Origin: an uncultured Flavobacteriaceae bacterium
GTDB lineage: Bacteria; Bacteroidota; Bacteroidia; Flavobacteriales; Flavobacteriaceae
Direction: 5' to 3'
DNA: 64,000 bases
NCBI GenBank assembly: GCA_947494825.1
Contig: CANLWN010000001.1
Span: 62,001 to 126,000, forward strand
Shown here: positions 1-8,918 of the stretch, in pieces
Position numbering within the stretch: the first letter of the stretch is position 1
How the letters are laid out: the number at the start of each line of letters is the position of its first letter
Program-made: the position numbers and the translations under genes
The notes under the pieces: model-generated
Seen by the model: the letters and a program-made list of their open reading frames with translations, nothing else
The model's database searches: none
Told to the model about the DNA's origin: nothing

Positions 1-398
1 AATATTATGGACAAGCCCAGGCATTGGAGTACATGTACTATATCATAAGAGTCGTTGATAGCTCCTTTAAATACCTTGGAAAAACGTATTTGCAATAGAT
101 AACCGATGGCCATGAGTTGAACACCTCTTTTAATCCCTTTTCCAACTCGGGGGTTGGAAATGCCCTGGCTATGTTCCCGCACTAGCAAGAAGGTAAAGAT
201 GAAGCCTGAAACTGTGAAGAATAGGGGGGCCGTAACCCCTCGAAAGTAACTCCAAATAGAAAAAAACAGATCATCCTTGTCCCGGTAAACGTCTGACAAT
301 AGGGCCGCCACAAAATGACCTTGTAACATCATCAAAATTGCCCAAGCTCTCATGGCATCTATGAAATAAAGTCTATCGGTTTTTGCTTTTTTAATCAT
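1..398 (-). CDS. N-terminal part of a multi-pass membrane acyltransferase (HGSNAT/DUF1624-like)
   Basis: The window edge cuts this gene; 132 codons are readable from an ATG at 398. The N-terminus has the pattern IDAMRAWAILMMLQGHF, the first helix with a conserved D..R..A...M..GH signature of the heparan-alpha-glucosaminide N-acetyltransferase/DUF1624 family and of acyltransferase-3 relatives. It continues into hydrophobic segments (GVTAPLFFTVSGFIFTFLL, then GVQLMAIGYLLQI). These enzymes move acyl groups across or at the inner membrane onto sugars or envelope polymers. The substrate cannot be told from the fragment. Family call is by motif only, and the catalytic part is not visible. Confidence 0.7.
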   Translation of the reverse strand, partial: MIKKAKTDRLYFIDAMRAWAILMMLQGHFVAALLSDVYRDKDDLFFSIWSYFRGVTAPLFFTVSGFIFTFLLVREHSQGISNPRVGKGIKRGVQLMAIGYLLQIRFSKVFKGAINDSYDIVHVLQCLGLSII

Positions 399-455
399 TG
401 TAGGTACCCCTGACCCTAGTGGGCTAATGAGGTCGAGGACCAAGGTACATCCATT

Positions 456-913
456 ATGTCCATTATCACTCCCGAAATCAAGGAATATGTCGATTTTAAA
501 AAGAAGTTGACCATATTCCTATACTAAAGAGATGGGTTCAAATAGGAAAGCTATTAGGAAATTAGAGGTAACGAAATCAACTTTCTATAAATGGAAGAAA
601 GCCTTCGACAAAGATGGCCCAAAGGGATTATTGGGAAAATACCATGGCCTATAACCATCGCAAGACAATAAAACCGGAGGTCGTCGAAAAGGCATTGCAG
701 CCCAGAAAGGAAAACGAACTAGGCCCAGGGCAAATCAAATGGTATCTGGAAAGATATCGTGGGATGATAACATCTGAATCCAGTGTCTATCGGATTTTGA
801 AAAAACACAAAGTGGAGAGGCCGAGCAAACGGGTTTCAAAAAGAACGGTACATAGCAAAGGATATTCAAAGTTGGTGCATGGTCATAGAAGTGCTCCAAA
901 GAACTGTCCCTAA
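456..913 (+). pseudogene. Decayed insertion-sequence transposase (N-terminal HTH half)
   Basis: Translation is conserved-looking but broken into at least three pieces. The first runs from an ATG at 456 and stops near 525. A second begins at ATG 532 with an HTH segment (KLEVTKSTFYKWKKAF) and ends at a TAA near 649. The third frame carries the second HTH-like part (GPGQIKWYLERY, then ESSVYRILKKH). This order resembles the N-terminal half of integrase-type (IS481/IS3-like) transposases. The DDE catalytic core is absent: reading is lost after 913. The element is therefore dead, and no terminal inverted repeats were seen. IS family assignment is tentative. Confidence 0.6.
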
Positions 914-1314
914 AATCCACATCTTGGCCAATACCCAATTTTATATCTATATGACCGGGCCGTTTTATGATTTATAATAGCGTAAGAGGGCAGTACGGGC
1001 AGGAGACACTGTATGGAGGGCTTTTTAACAAATAATTGTCAACTAATGACTGAACAAGTTGTACTTTCACCGCGTTAAAAGTTCGATAGCCTGCCATTAT
1101 TTTTATCTTCACAGATCTAATTTATCCCTGCTCTCAAGCAATTTAATACGCAAAAGGAACCGGTTTGACCGAAATAGCCAAGGTTCAACACAGAAATCCT
1201 ATTAAGGAAATGTGGGTATTCCTTGGAATTAATGAATCAATTTAAAATGTAAAAGAACGTATGAGTATTTTAAAACAGATAATCAAAAGAATAATTAATA
1301 CTAAACATCAAATA

Positions 1315-1512
1315 ATGCAAAAAGGAACGGTAAAATTTTTCAATAACACCAAAGGATTTGGTTTTATTAAGCCCCAGGATTCAGATGAGGATGTATTTGT
1401 GCATCAAACTGGTCTGATTGATAAGATTCGCGACAACGACGAAGTTGAATTTGTCTTGGAAAGAGGAGAAAAAGGCATGAATGCGGTCCAGGTAAAATTA
1501 GCACTGGATTAA
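1315..1512 (+). CDS. Cold-shock domain protein (CspA family)
   Basis: A 65-residue single cold-shock domain starting MQKGTVKFFNNTKGFGFI. It contains RNP1 (KGFGFI) and RNP2 (DVFVHQ), the nucleic-acid-binding motifs on an OB-fold. Such proteins bind single-stranded RNA/DNA and melt mRNA structure. I chose the ATG at 1315 because it gives the normal family length and the usual N-terminus. An upstream in-frame ATG at 1261 would add an 18-residue basic extension (SILKQIIKRI...) that is atypical for the family. The gene is monocistronic and ends in a strong terminator. Confidence 0.9.
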   Translation: MQKGTVKFFNNTKGFGFIKPQDSDEDVFVHQTGLIDKIRDNDEVEFVLERGEKGMNAVQVKLALD

Positions 1513-1527
1513 AGATTCTGCAAGGAA

Positions 1528-1559
1528 TAAAAAAACCATCCCCAGGGATGGTTTTTTTA
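1528..1559 (+). terminator. Rho-independent terminator of the cold-shock gene
   Basis: A perfect stem AAACCATCC/GGATGGTTT with a short loop is followed by a T-run, 16 nt after the stop codon. The flanking A-tract would let it act in both directions. Confidence 0.9.
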
Positions 1560-1667
1560 TTTAATTACATAAATGGACCAATATGGACGAGGCTATAGAT
1601 TTTTTCCTAATCAATGCATAGTCCGCATTTTAAAAATGGGTGCCAAATAATCTACAGGATTGATCTT

Positions 1668-1904
1668 TTATTTTAAATGAACTTGATCGATGCATTGTTT
1701 GCAGTCCAGTTTAAACTCAAAACGTTTTGATCCAGGGCCATAGATACTGTGAAAAGGCATAAGAAATCTTTTAAGTATAGCCTTTTGAACACAGGAATAA
1801 AACAAGATTAGTTGGTCAATATTGCGGTTGCCACGCTCACCTTTCCCTCCCTTTGCACATTGAGGAAAACAGTACCATTTTCGGTAGTATTGTATTCGTT
1901 GCAC
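1668..1904 (-). CDS. Hypothetical Cys-containing small protein or gene remnant
   Basis: A 78-codon frame directly downstream of, and co-oriented with, the desaturase gene. The product holds spaced cysteines (CFPQC near residue 12, a single C near 38, CKQC near the C-terminus) and basic stretches. I do not recognise a family. It could be the C-terminal remnant of a larger protein, because the region upstream of its ATG belongs to the desaturase. Expression and function are unsupported. Confidence 0.3.
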   Translation of the reverse strand: MQRIQYYRKWYCFPQCAKGGKGERGNRNIDQLILFYSCVQKAILKRFLMPFHSIYGPGSKRFEFKLDCKQCIDQVHLK

Positions 1905-1925
1905 GCATTACGAATTGGATGTTTG

Positions 1926-2906
1926 TTATGTGGCAATTGCCGTCCTTTTCCCTAACAGATGTAGCATTTTAATATGATTCCAAATGGCACCACCAAGGGT
2001 TTTTTGGGTATGATAGGGCATCCCAAACTCTTTGGCCGTCTCGGCTACAATGCCCGATAGGTTCTTATAATGTATGTGACAGATGTTAGGCAATAAATGA
2101 TGCTCCACCTGGTAATTTAACCCTCCGATCAACCATGAGAAAAGTCCGCTTCGAGGCGCAAAATTAGTGGTTGTAGCCATTTGGTGCATAGACCAGTCAC
2201 CGGCGATCAGACCATTTTCGTCTGGCATGGGAAACGCTACCCCGGGCATAATATGCGCAATCTGGAATACTGTACTGATCAAAAATCCCGTTACCAGATG
2301 CATGCTGATAAAAGCGAGTATAATAATCCAAGGTTCAATAGGTACAATAATCAACGGTAGGACCAGGGCAAAACTATAGTAGATGAGTTTCCATAGGATC
2401 ACTATGGAGATCTCTTTGCGGAACTCGTTTTTTTTGTTTAAAAAGCCCATCTTTCTGTAACGATTGATCCGGACAAAATCCTTGGTGGTGACCCAGGAGA
2501 TTGTTGATAAACAATAAAAAAACCACGCGTACACGAACTGAAACCGATGTAACCAATATCTTTTGGCATTAGGGGAGAAACGAAGAAAAAAGGGAGCATT
2601 GATGTCATCATCCGCCCCTGTGATGTTAGGATAGGTATGATGCAATACATTATGTTGTATCCTCCATACAGTCGCACTGGCACCTATAAGGTTCATTGTG
2701 TATCCCATAAACCTGTTAACAGTCTTGTTCCGCGAATACGAACCATGGATGGCATCGTGCATAATGCCCATCCCAATTCCGGCCATTCCAAGTCCACCGA
2801 TGAAATAGAGAAGAAAAAGTAACCATGGACCTGTAATAAGTCCCAAGTTAATGATGGTCAATGGCACAATAAACAATGCAAGCATCAAGACCGACTTGGC
2901 AATCAT
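1926..2906 (-). CDS. Membrane fatty acid desaturase (acyl-CoA/acyl-lipid desaturase)
   Basis: The 326 residues carry the three histidine boxes of di-iron membrane desaturases: HDAIHGS near residue 50, HNVLHHTY near 85 and QVEHHLLP near 265. They sit between paired transmembrane segments. The last box (QxxHH) is typical of front-end/delta-6-type and bacterial acyl-lipid desaturases. The enzyme would introduce a double bond into membrane fatty acids with an external electron donor, as no cytochrome b5 domain is present. The first ATG is at 2906, yet about 44 in-frame codons upstream (to 3038) read like the conserved family N-terminus and contain no ATG, GTG or TTG. The start is therefore uncertain; see findings. 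Confidence 0.88.
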   Translation of the reverse strand: MIAKSVLMLALFIVPLTIINLGLITGPWLLFLLYFIGGLGMAGIGMGIMHDAIHGSYSRNKTVNRFMGYTMNLIGASATVWRIQHNVLHHTYPNITGADDDINAPFFLRFSPNAKRYWLHRFQFVYAWFFYCLSTISWVTTKDFVRINRYRKMGFLNKKNEFRKEISIVILWKLIYYSFALVLPLIIVPIEPWIIILAFISMHLVTGFLISTVFQIAHIMPGVAFPMPDENGLIAGDWSMHQMATTTNFAPRSGLFSWLIGGLNYQVEHHLLPNICHIHYKNLSGIVAETAKEFGMPYHTQKTLGGAIWNHIKMLHLLGKRTAIAT

Positions 2907-3038
2907 GCTGTTATTGGCATGTTTACTTATGCCCTTGGTCTTAAAATACTGATTGACCTTGATTTTTAACGTTTTTGAAAAGTCAGATCCTGTTCTTTTC
3001 GAGAATTTCGGATTTTTGATACGATTATTACTTACTTT

Positions 3039-3733
3039 TTAAAACACCCACCAGCACACTATTAAAAGGGGAACCTGTCCCTGATGGAACAGCTTTTACC
3101 CCAATGGGGCTATGTAGGAGGCTGAAAATATGGAACTGTGAAGAAATTAATAGGATATCTATAATGAAAATTAATACTTGCACCAAGGACAACCTATATA
3201 ATCTGGTCGTTGTTCCTTAAACTCAGTTTAAAAACGGTTTAAAGCACTATTGCTATTACTATACTGCACAAGCAAAAAACCAAATTACGGCAAAACGAGC
3301 TTGATTGCAGGGAACCTATCTAAACTATTAGATAATAGCAAAGGTAGGTTTAATTAGAGCAGTGCTTTCAAATAATATGTTAAAGTCTTAAAAATAAGTA
3401 TTTTACATACTCTAAAGAATATCAAATATGCAGTTGAAGCGAATGATTTAATGACTATCTTTATAGGAACTTAATTTTTGTAAAACCCTTTCTTAAACCA
3501 TATACCAAGACTTTATAACCAAAAGAGGAAAGGGCATTTTTAGCGCTTATTTACAAACACTTCACAATTTATTGCGACACTGGTATCAAATACCTTGTTG
3601 GTCTCCATTTAAACCTTGGTATTTTTAACATAAACTACCATCCAGAGGAGAAGAAGGAAAATTTTGATCAAGGAAAACAGTTCTTCAAAGATGTCCCACG
3701 ATAAACTGGGCAGTTAAATTTAAAAGTAGAAAA
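3039..3733. other. AT-rich intergenic region without a recognisable gene
   Basis: About 700 bp between the divergently transcribed desaturase and methyltransferase genes. It must contain both promoters. I saw no convincing ORF, RNA gene, terminator or repeat. Confidence 0.5.
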
Positions 3734-4639
3734 ATGGCAGATAAAAGGGATTTGGATTTTACATATACCACCATAGACAAAATATTCCGTTTAAGTATGG
3801 GCGAAACAGGGGATTATAGCGGAGCTAAGTACGATGGCGATTTTTCAATGTCCTTGGAGGAAGCACAACTGGCAAAGAACAAATTCATAGCCGATAGTCT
3901 GAAGATAAATCAAGAAAGCAGGGTACTGGATATGGCCTGTGGCTGGGGGCCTTTCTCTCACTACATTACCCGGGAAAGGGGGGCGACCAGTATTGGACTA
4001 ACGCTGTCGAACGGGCAGGCGGAAGCCTGCCAAAAGAACGGACTGAAGGTATTGGTCAAGGATTGTCGTTATGTAAAACCTCAAGATTTTGGAACGTTTG
4101 ACGCCATAGCTTGTATAGGAGGATTGGAACATTTCTGTTCCATTGACGAATGGAAAGAAGGTAAACAAGAAAAAGTATATCGAGATTTTTTTGAGACACT
4201 TGCCAACTTAATGCCCCGCGGAGGAATGGTTTATATGCAAACGATGACCTTTAGCAAAAATATGATCGACTATGAAGATTTGGATGTCAAGGCCAAAAAA
4301 GGTTCGGCCGCCCATGTTATGGCCCTAATGGTCAAGGAGTTTCCGGGTTCATGGCTTCCCTACGGCCCGGAAATGGTAATAAGAAACGCCGAACCCAACT
4401 TTAAACTCATTTCCCAAAGCAGTGGAAGGTTGGATTATATTGAGACGATACGCCAATGGCGAAAGAGGTTCAGGAAGTTTAATCTGAAAAAGTACGGACT
4501 TTATTTGTCCTTAATTCCGAAATACATTATGGATAAGGAATTTAGGCACCAGGTAGCTGTTTTTAAAATTAGCCCTAACAAAATATGCTTTGAAAAAGAA
4601 ATAATGGATCATTATAGATTCGTATTCGAGAAAATATAG
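3734..4639 (+). CDS. SAM-dependent methyltransferase of the cyclopropane-fatty-acid synthase family
   Basis: A 301-residue class I methyltransferase. Motif I is VLDMACGWGPFSHYI at about residue 64, followed by SIGLTLSNGQ, the arrangement of cyclopropane/mycolic acid synthases. A conserved Gly-Gly-Leu-Glu-His-Phe stretch (IGGLEHF near 130) sits where these enzymes have their IG..EH motif. It is shorter than classical CFA synthases (~380 aa) because the N-terminal lipid-binding extension is reduced. The likely reaction is methylene or methyl transfer from SAM to an unsaturated acyl chain or another lipid. Its position opposite a desaturase fits lipid tailoring, but the actual substrate is unknown. 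Confidence 0.75.
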   Translation: MADKRDLDFTYTTIDKIFRLSMGETGDYSGAKYDGDFSMSLEEAQLAKNKFIADSLKINQESRVLDMACGWGPFSHYITRERGATSIGLTLSNGQAEACQKNGLKVLVKDCRYVKPQDFGTFDAIACIGGLEHFCSIDEWKEGKQEKVYRDFFETLANLMPRGGMVYMQTMTFSKNMIDYEDLDVKAKKGSAAHVMALMVKEFPGSWLPYGPEMVIRNAEPNFKLISQSSGRLDYIETIRQWRKRFRKFNLKKYGLYLSLIPKYIMDKEFRHQVAVFKISPNKICFEKEIMDHYRFVFEKI

Positions 4640-4737
4640 CTTAGGGTAAACACGGTAAACAGTAGATCAAGCGGGAAAGTCAAAATCTGATAAAACAGCA
4701 CCTTCAAAAACGCCTCGGAAAAGACAAAAAGCCAATT

Positions 4738-5073
4738 ATGCAGATAACACTATTCTTAATCATACTGTCTTCATTTGTCATTTCCCCTTCCCAGGAGACA
4801 AACCAGATAGGACAGATAGAGGGGGTTTACCTAGGGCGTGTTGAGGGCGGTTATTCTTTTTGTTGCAAAACTGGTCCGGAAGTCGAAGGAATATTGGTCT
4901 TCAACGAAGTTCTGTCCGTAATACTCAAAAAGCACCCATTACATTTTGACAAACACATTGGGGAAAATTTCATAATCTCGTTCACCAAGGATGTAATGGT
5001 TTGGCACGATGGTAGTAAAGAGATATCGACCATAATACGCTTACAAAAGCTTATGCCAGGGCAACACCTTTAA
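4738..5073 (+). CDS. Small secreted protein of unknown function
   Basis: The 111 residues begin with a hydrophobic signal-like segment (LFLIILSSFVIS) ending near residue 18. The mature part is about 90 residues with adjacent cysteines (FCCKTG) and several beta-strand-like stretches. No family is recognised. It follows the methyltransferase gene by about 100 bp on the same strand and may be cotranscribed. Confidence 0.5.
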   Translation: MQITLFLIILSSFVISPSQETNQIGQIEGVYLGRVEGGYSFCCKTGPEVEGILVFNEVLSVILKKHPLHFDKHIGENFIISFTKDVMVWHDGSKEISTIIRLQKLMPGQHL

Positions 5074-5306
5074 GAGTGATATTTCAAAATTGATGCATCA
5101 ACCACGATTTTCAGTTCTTACTAGGGTTTAGGCATCAACTCTTTTGCCATAGATACTGAAGTTCACAGATTTTTAAGCCTTGCCAAAAGTCGGATTCATA
5201 AAATCACTTGGTTTTAAACGATAAGAATTGCTGCGTGATTACCGATAACATTTCGGGTCTAATAAAGATTCAACCCCACGGATGATTCCTTGCCTTGTTA
5301 ATCAAT

Positions 5307-5561
5307 TCATGCATTGAAGAGTAAAAACAGCATAATAGTCAAGGAAGCTGAAAGTAAAAAAGTAGTCCAACTGAAAGTGCCAGTTAACCAATTGTGTGCT
5401 AGTTTGCCCAAAAGATTCATGGGATGGTCGCCATAGTAGTTGTATTGGTATTTTTCAATCATTCGATATCTATACAGCCCTCGAATGCTGCCCACTATAA
5501 GGTGGATGAACACTAACCCAATAATTATGGATTCTGTATTCAAATCCAAAGATATTCTCAT
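5307..5561 (-). CDS. Small two-helix membrane protein coupled to the prohibitin gene
   Basis: The 84 residues contain two hydrophobic helices (about 12-28 and 63-82) separated by a Tyr/Arg-rich linker. Its start overlaps the end of the prohibitin-like gene by 4 nt, indicating translational coupling. A membrane partner for the SPFH protein is a reasonable inference. No family is recognised. Confidence 0.6.
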   Translation of the reverse strand: MRISLDLNTESIIIGLVFIHLIVGSIRGLYRYRMIEKYQYNYYGDHPMNLLGKLAHNWLTGTFSWTTFLLSASLTIMLFLLFNA

Positions 5562-6409
5562 CTTTTGTTTTTAATTGCATCACCTACTCCAATGAATGGA
5601 ATTGCCCCTGCACCCGTTACCTCAGGTAAAATCCCGTTCCATTTATCTATGGCCTTAAGGTTTGCTTCTATCTTCCTGAGTTCAATAAGGTCGGGTGAAA
5701 TATTCATTTTTTGTAACCGTAGCGCCTCTGCTTCGGCTGTTGCTGCAGCAATGGTCTGTTCTGCTTCGACCCTAATCCTGTCCAGGTCCCTTTTTGCCTT
5801 CAATGCATTTTGCTCCGCGGTTTGTTTTGCCTCAATGGCATCGGTAAAGGTTTGGGAAAAGCTAAATGAGATAATCGAAAAAGCGTCGACCGATATGTTC
5901 GATGCGAGTAATCTTGATGTAAGCGCTTGCTGCATTTCGGTACTGACCGCCGGTCTTTTGGTAATCAATTCCTCGGCAGTATATCTGGCCGACACCGCTT
6001 TCATTACTTCCTGAATGGCAGGGTCAATGATCCGCTCCTTAAATTGCACGCCAATAGTTTGATATACCAAATTGGCTTTATCGGGTATAATGTGATAATT
6101 AAGGGCTACGGATAAATCCACATCCTGCAAGTCAGAGGATGAAGAGGCAGCATCTGTCATCGCTTTTTGAATTTTTACGTCCATTAAAATGACGGTTTGC
6201 ACTATTGGAATTTTGAAGTGGATGCCTTCATTCAATACTTTGTCCTGAACGGCACCAAAATTCTGGACAACGCCTCGCTCACCGGCACCAATCTGAACCC
6301 ATGGTTTAAATGCAAATAGTAATACCATTAATGCAGTAATAATGATCAGATTTCTCCACTGACCTTTTTTCAATACGCTTTTTATCTCACCCATAGGGTC
6401 ATTATCCAT
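5558..6409 (-). CDS. Prohibitin/SPFH-domain membrane protein (HflC-like)
   Basis: The 283 residues have one N-terminal transmembrane segment (about 19-33, LIIITALMVLLFAF). An SPFH/Band 7 domain follows (GAGERGVVQNFGAV, then GIHFKIPIVQTVILMDVKIQ). After it comes a long charged coiled coil (EAKQTAEQNALKAKRDLDRI) typical of prohibitins. Such proteins form large ring assemblies on the membrane and modulate proteases such as FtsH or membrane microdomains. There is no protease gene nearby. The downstream 84-aa membrane protein overlaps it by 4 nt. Confidence 0.88.
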   Translation of the reverse strand: MDNDPMGEIKSVLKKGQWRNLIIITALMVLLFAFKPWVQIGAGERGVVQNFGAVQDKVLNEGIHFKIPIVQTVILMDVKIQKAMTDAASSSSDLQDVDLSVALNYHIIPDKANLVYQTIGVQFKERIIDPAIQEVMKAVSARYTAEELITKRPAVSTEMQQALTSRLLASNISVDAFSIISFSFSQTFTDAIEAKQTAEQNALKAKRDLDRIRVEAEQTIAAATAEAEALRLQKMNISPDLIELRKIEANLKAIDKWNGILPEVTGAGAIPFIGVGDAIKNKR

Positions 6410-6819
6410 AGTAATTAGGTTTAATTATAAAGATAGGATTTCCCGTACCCGAGCTTGTTATACTAATTCAAGCCAATCTTACATAAATCACACATTGTAT
6501 ATTACGGATAAGATACTATTTGCCCAGGTTCTTTTAATCTGAAAGTCTGTGGTCATGAAAAACGAAGTGATTCTGACAGAAAAGAAACTATGGGAACTTT
6601 AGCCGCCGGCGAAAGACTATTTTTAGCCAAAAGGACATTTTAAGCTATTAGGAAGGCGTTTTAAGAGTGGATAACAGTTGTATGGGGTTAATTGGCTTTG
6701 GAAGGGTGCTATCGGCAGGCGGACTGAGTCAAAATTCTAGGTGTTCAAATAGCTTGTATCCCGCATTTTATCTGTCTTAGTGTCGTGTTAAACCTGATCT
6801 AATAGTGTTATGTTTCAAC
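6410..6819. other. Intergenic region between the prohibitin gene and a small ORF
   Basis: About 400 bp. It must carry the promoter of the minus-strand prohibitin operon; a TATCTTTA element reads on the minus strand just upstream of its ATG. Nothing else was recognised. Confidence 0.4.
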
Positions 6820-6827
6820 TATCTTTG
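6820..6827 (+). promoter_or_regulatory. Bacteroidota -7 promoter element
   Basis: TATCTTTG matches the TAnnTTTG consensus of the Bacteroidota housekeeping sigma factor. It lies about 70 nt before the ATG of the 40-aa ORF. No clear -33 TTTG is seen. Confidence 0.55.
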
Positions 6828-6896
6828 CATCTTGTAAGATGTGTAGATAAAGGTGTGTATTACGCCTATCACAAGTAAGCAAATAGAGAAAGAATT

Positions 6897-7019
6897 ATGA
6901 AGCATACGAAGAAAGAACCTCAAGACAACAATAATAGTATTGACAGGCCATTGACCCGCCATGAGAGCTGGAAAAATCACCGGAGGCATAATGCCTTAAA
7001 ACTAATACGTTTTTCTTAA
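6897..7019 (+). CDS. 40-aa basic small protein (candidate) with own promoter and terminator
   Basis: ATG at 6897 gives a 40-residue hydrophilic, Lys/Arg/His/Asn-rich peptide (starts MKHTKKEPQDNNN, ends KLIRFS). It is framed by a consensus -7 element about 70 nt upstream and a strong terminator 17 nt downstream. The transcript is therefore a discrete unit of about 230 nt. Either a small basic protein or a non-coding RNA would fit. No homology is known to me. Confidence 0.5.
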   Translation: MKHTKKEPQDNNNSIDRPLTRHESWKNHRRHNALKLIRFS

Positions 7020-7035
7020 GGACCAGTACTATTTA

Positions 7036-7061
7036 AAGAGGGCAAAAGCCCTCTTTTTTTC
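7036..7061 (+). terminator. Rho-independent terminator
   Basis: Perfect stem AAAGAGGGC/GCCCTCTTT with an AAAA loop and a 7-T tail, just downstream of the 40-aa ORF. Confidence 0.92.
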
Positions 7062-7180
7062 TTTATAGTAAACGATAATAATTATCTTGCAAACGTTTTT
7101 TTGTTTTAACAGGGAAGTCAATTCAAGGGTTTCGAAGATAGTAATAAAACCCTTACTTTTCATTCAGTGGGTTGACATAG

Positions 7181-7855
7181 CTAAGTTATGGGTCCATAAA
7201 TGGCATATTCCTTTTCTTTTTCAATGGCCCAAACAACATTGCCGTAATCAAAATGCCAATATTCCTTCAAATCACATACAAAATCTTCGTCTTCAAATAG
7301 ACCGATTAGAAGTGCCCTATTTTTTTTCGCCTCAGGACTAATATCTGGATAGTAGGGATAGCATTTTTTTGAAAGATTAATCTCCAATCCGTTGTTGGTG
7401 CCAAAATCCATCACACGATCTTTAAGTTTGTCATAAATCAAAGCATCTACTGCTCCGCCTGTAGCGTGCATGGACATTGTTGGGGAAGCGATAAAATAGC
7501 TTATGATTTCTTTGATTTCAGTATTCGATTTTTCGGGATGTTCTTTCCGGTAGTAGGCAAATTTGGAATCCCATAAAAGTTGTTGATGTTCAGAAGATCT
7601 CCAAGCAGAACGAACAATCAAAATTTTATTTTGCCTATCCAATTGTTTGCTGATTCGGCCTATTTTTATGAATATATCTTCTCTGACGAGGTACTGATAG
7701 TCTTTTGATATTGAAGGTTCAAAAATCAAATTAAAACTAGCATCTAACAAACTCACTAGTGGTGAATGATTTTCCCGAACCCAAATGGAGGGGGCCAAAA
7801 GTTTATGCTGAAGGTCTTTTGTCTCGACCGCTTCACAGTATGTTTGCACATTCAT
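7181..7855 (-). CDS. VanX/DdpX-like D-alanyl-D-alanine dipeptidase (M15D)
   Basis: The 224 residues carry the zinc and catalytic signature of the VanX family: SMHATGGAVD (His130, Asp137) and EYWHFDYGN (Glu198, His201). An upstream IVRSAWRS replaces the usual YRP segment containing the transition-state Arg. Known members hydrolyse D-Ala-D-Ala or related D,D-dipeptides. No signal peptide is evident, so it acts in the cytoplasm. Its start overlaps the upstream racemase gene by 23 nt, which argues for one operon and coupled synthesis. With the racemase and DUF1611 genes it suggests use or remodelling of D-amino-acid peptides rather than vancomycin resistance, as no VanA-type ligase is nearby. Confidence 0.8.
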   Translation of the reverse strand: MNVQTYCEAVETKDLQHKLLAPSIWVRENHSPLVSLLDASFNLIFEPSISKDYQYLVREDIFIKIGRISKQLDRQNKILIVRSAWRSSEHQQLLWDSKFAYYRKEHPEKSNTEIKEIISYFIASPTMSMHATGGAVDALIYDKLKDRVMDFGTNNGLEINLSKKCYPYYPDISPEAKKNRALLIGLFEDEDFVCDLKEYWHFDYGNVVWAIEKEKEYAIYGPIT

Positions 7856-8918
7856 ATAAATCGATTGTGTTTTTTGTAATGTAGGGGGTGCTGAATACTC
7901 TTAACAATGCGCTATAATTCAGGTCGAACGCTACCGTATCTCCCACTCTTAAACTTGTTTTGGTATTGTCTATCAACATGTGATCACTGCTAGCACCTAA
8001 CACGGTTATTTTTTGTTTTGGAGTGATTCCTGAAACAATGACGTCCTGCATTCCAATCGCGAGAACGGCCCTATCCATTAAGCTCTTATTCTTAAACCTA
8101 GGGATATCACCGTTCGTATTTTGATATACTTCCCCATAGGGTTGTGATGGTTTTCGTTTTGCTTCGATAACCTCTGCTCTTAAGGTAAAAATATCGGTAA
8201 AAAGTCCTGGTATAGGTTTTCTACAAAGTGCTTCCCTGCCTAAAAAAATAGATTCGCCCAATCGTAAGCTATTTATTCTGCCTATATCCTTTGAAGACGT
8301 AAACCAGTTGTGATTTGCAGAGTTTCCGCCGGACACCATTGTTAGGGTGATTTTGAATTTTTCTTCCAAACGGATTGCTATTGAAGACAACTCGTTCATT
8401 TTGTCTGCATCAGGACTTATTCCGCCAAAGCATGCGAGATTTGTTCCTATACCTACCAAGACCAGACCTTCCAAGTTTAGCACCTCCTTTACAAGGGCAT
8501 TCATTTCCGATGGCATGATTCCTTCTCGCAAGTCTCCAAGTTCCACCATAAGAACAACCTTATGTGTAATATGGTTTCTTAAGGCGCATTCCGAAAGTTT
8601 TTTTAGAACTATTAATTCGGAATTTAGGCTTATGTGAGCATGAATAACCACTTCTTCCGCTTGGCTGAGCGCAGGTGTTCTGAGTAACAGGTATTGTGCT
8701 CGTATACCCGCTTTGCGCATTTTTATAATATTCGAAATTCTAGAGTCTGCCAGAATTTCAATACCATTTTTTACCAAGACATCAGCAATTATTGGATTGC
8801 CCCCAATCACTTTGGTAACCCCTATTATATTTATGCCTTTGGAGCCATACAGTGTTTTCAACTGTTGTATATTATGGGCAATCTTCCCTAAATCTATATC
8901 TATCCTAGGAAGATTCAA
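7833..8918 (-). CDS. PLP-dependent amino-acid racemase (alanine/ornithine racemase family)
   Basis: A 361-residue fold-III PLP enzyme. The N-terminal alanine-racemase barrel carries the Schiff-base lysine in IIGVTKVIGGNP (Lys36). A later SLRLGESIFLGRE motif matches the ornithine racemase (Orr) subgroup. Length and C-terminal region also fit that subgroup better than biosynthetic Alr. It would interconvert L and D forms of an amino acid; which one is unknown. Overlap with the DUF1611 gene is 4 nt upstream and with the dipeptidase 23 nt downstream, so all three are translationally coupled. Confidence 0.8.
   Translation of the reverse strand: MNLPRIDIDLGKIAHNIQQLKTLYGSKGINIIGVTKVIGGNPIIADVLVKNGIEILADSRISNIIKMRKAGIRAQYLLLRTPALSQAEEVVIHAHISLNSELIVLKKLSECALRNHITHKVVLMVELGDLREGIMPSEMNALVKEVLNLEGLVLVGIGTNLACFGGISPDADKMNELSSIAIRLEEKFKITLTMVSGGNSANHNWFTSSKDIGRINSLRLGESIFLGREALCRKPIPGLFTDIFTLRAEVIEAKRKPSQPYGEVYQNTNGDIPRFKNKSLMDRAVLAIGMQDVIVSGITPKQKITVLGASSDHMLIDNTKTSLRVGDTVAFDLNYSALLRVFSTPYITKNTIDLYECANIL

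Noticed and set aside
456-913. Functional transposase
   Set aside because: Three frames, internal stops and no DDE core.
1261-1314. N-terminal extension of the cold-shock protein
   Set aside because: Atypical for the family; ATG at 1315 gives the normal protein. Cannot be fully excluded.
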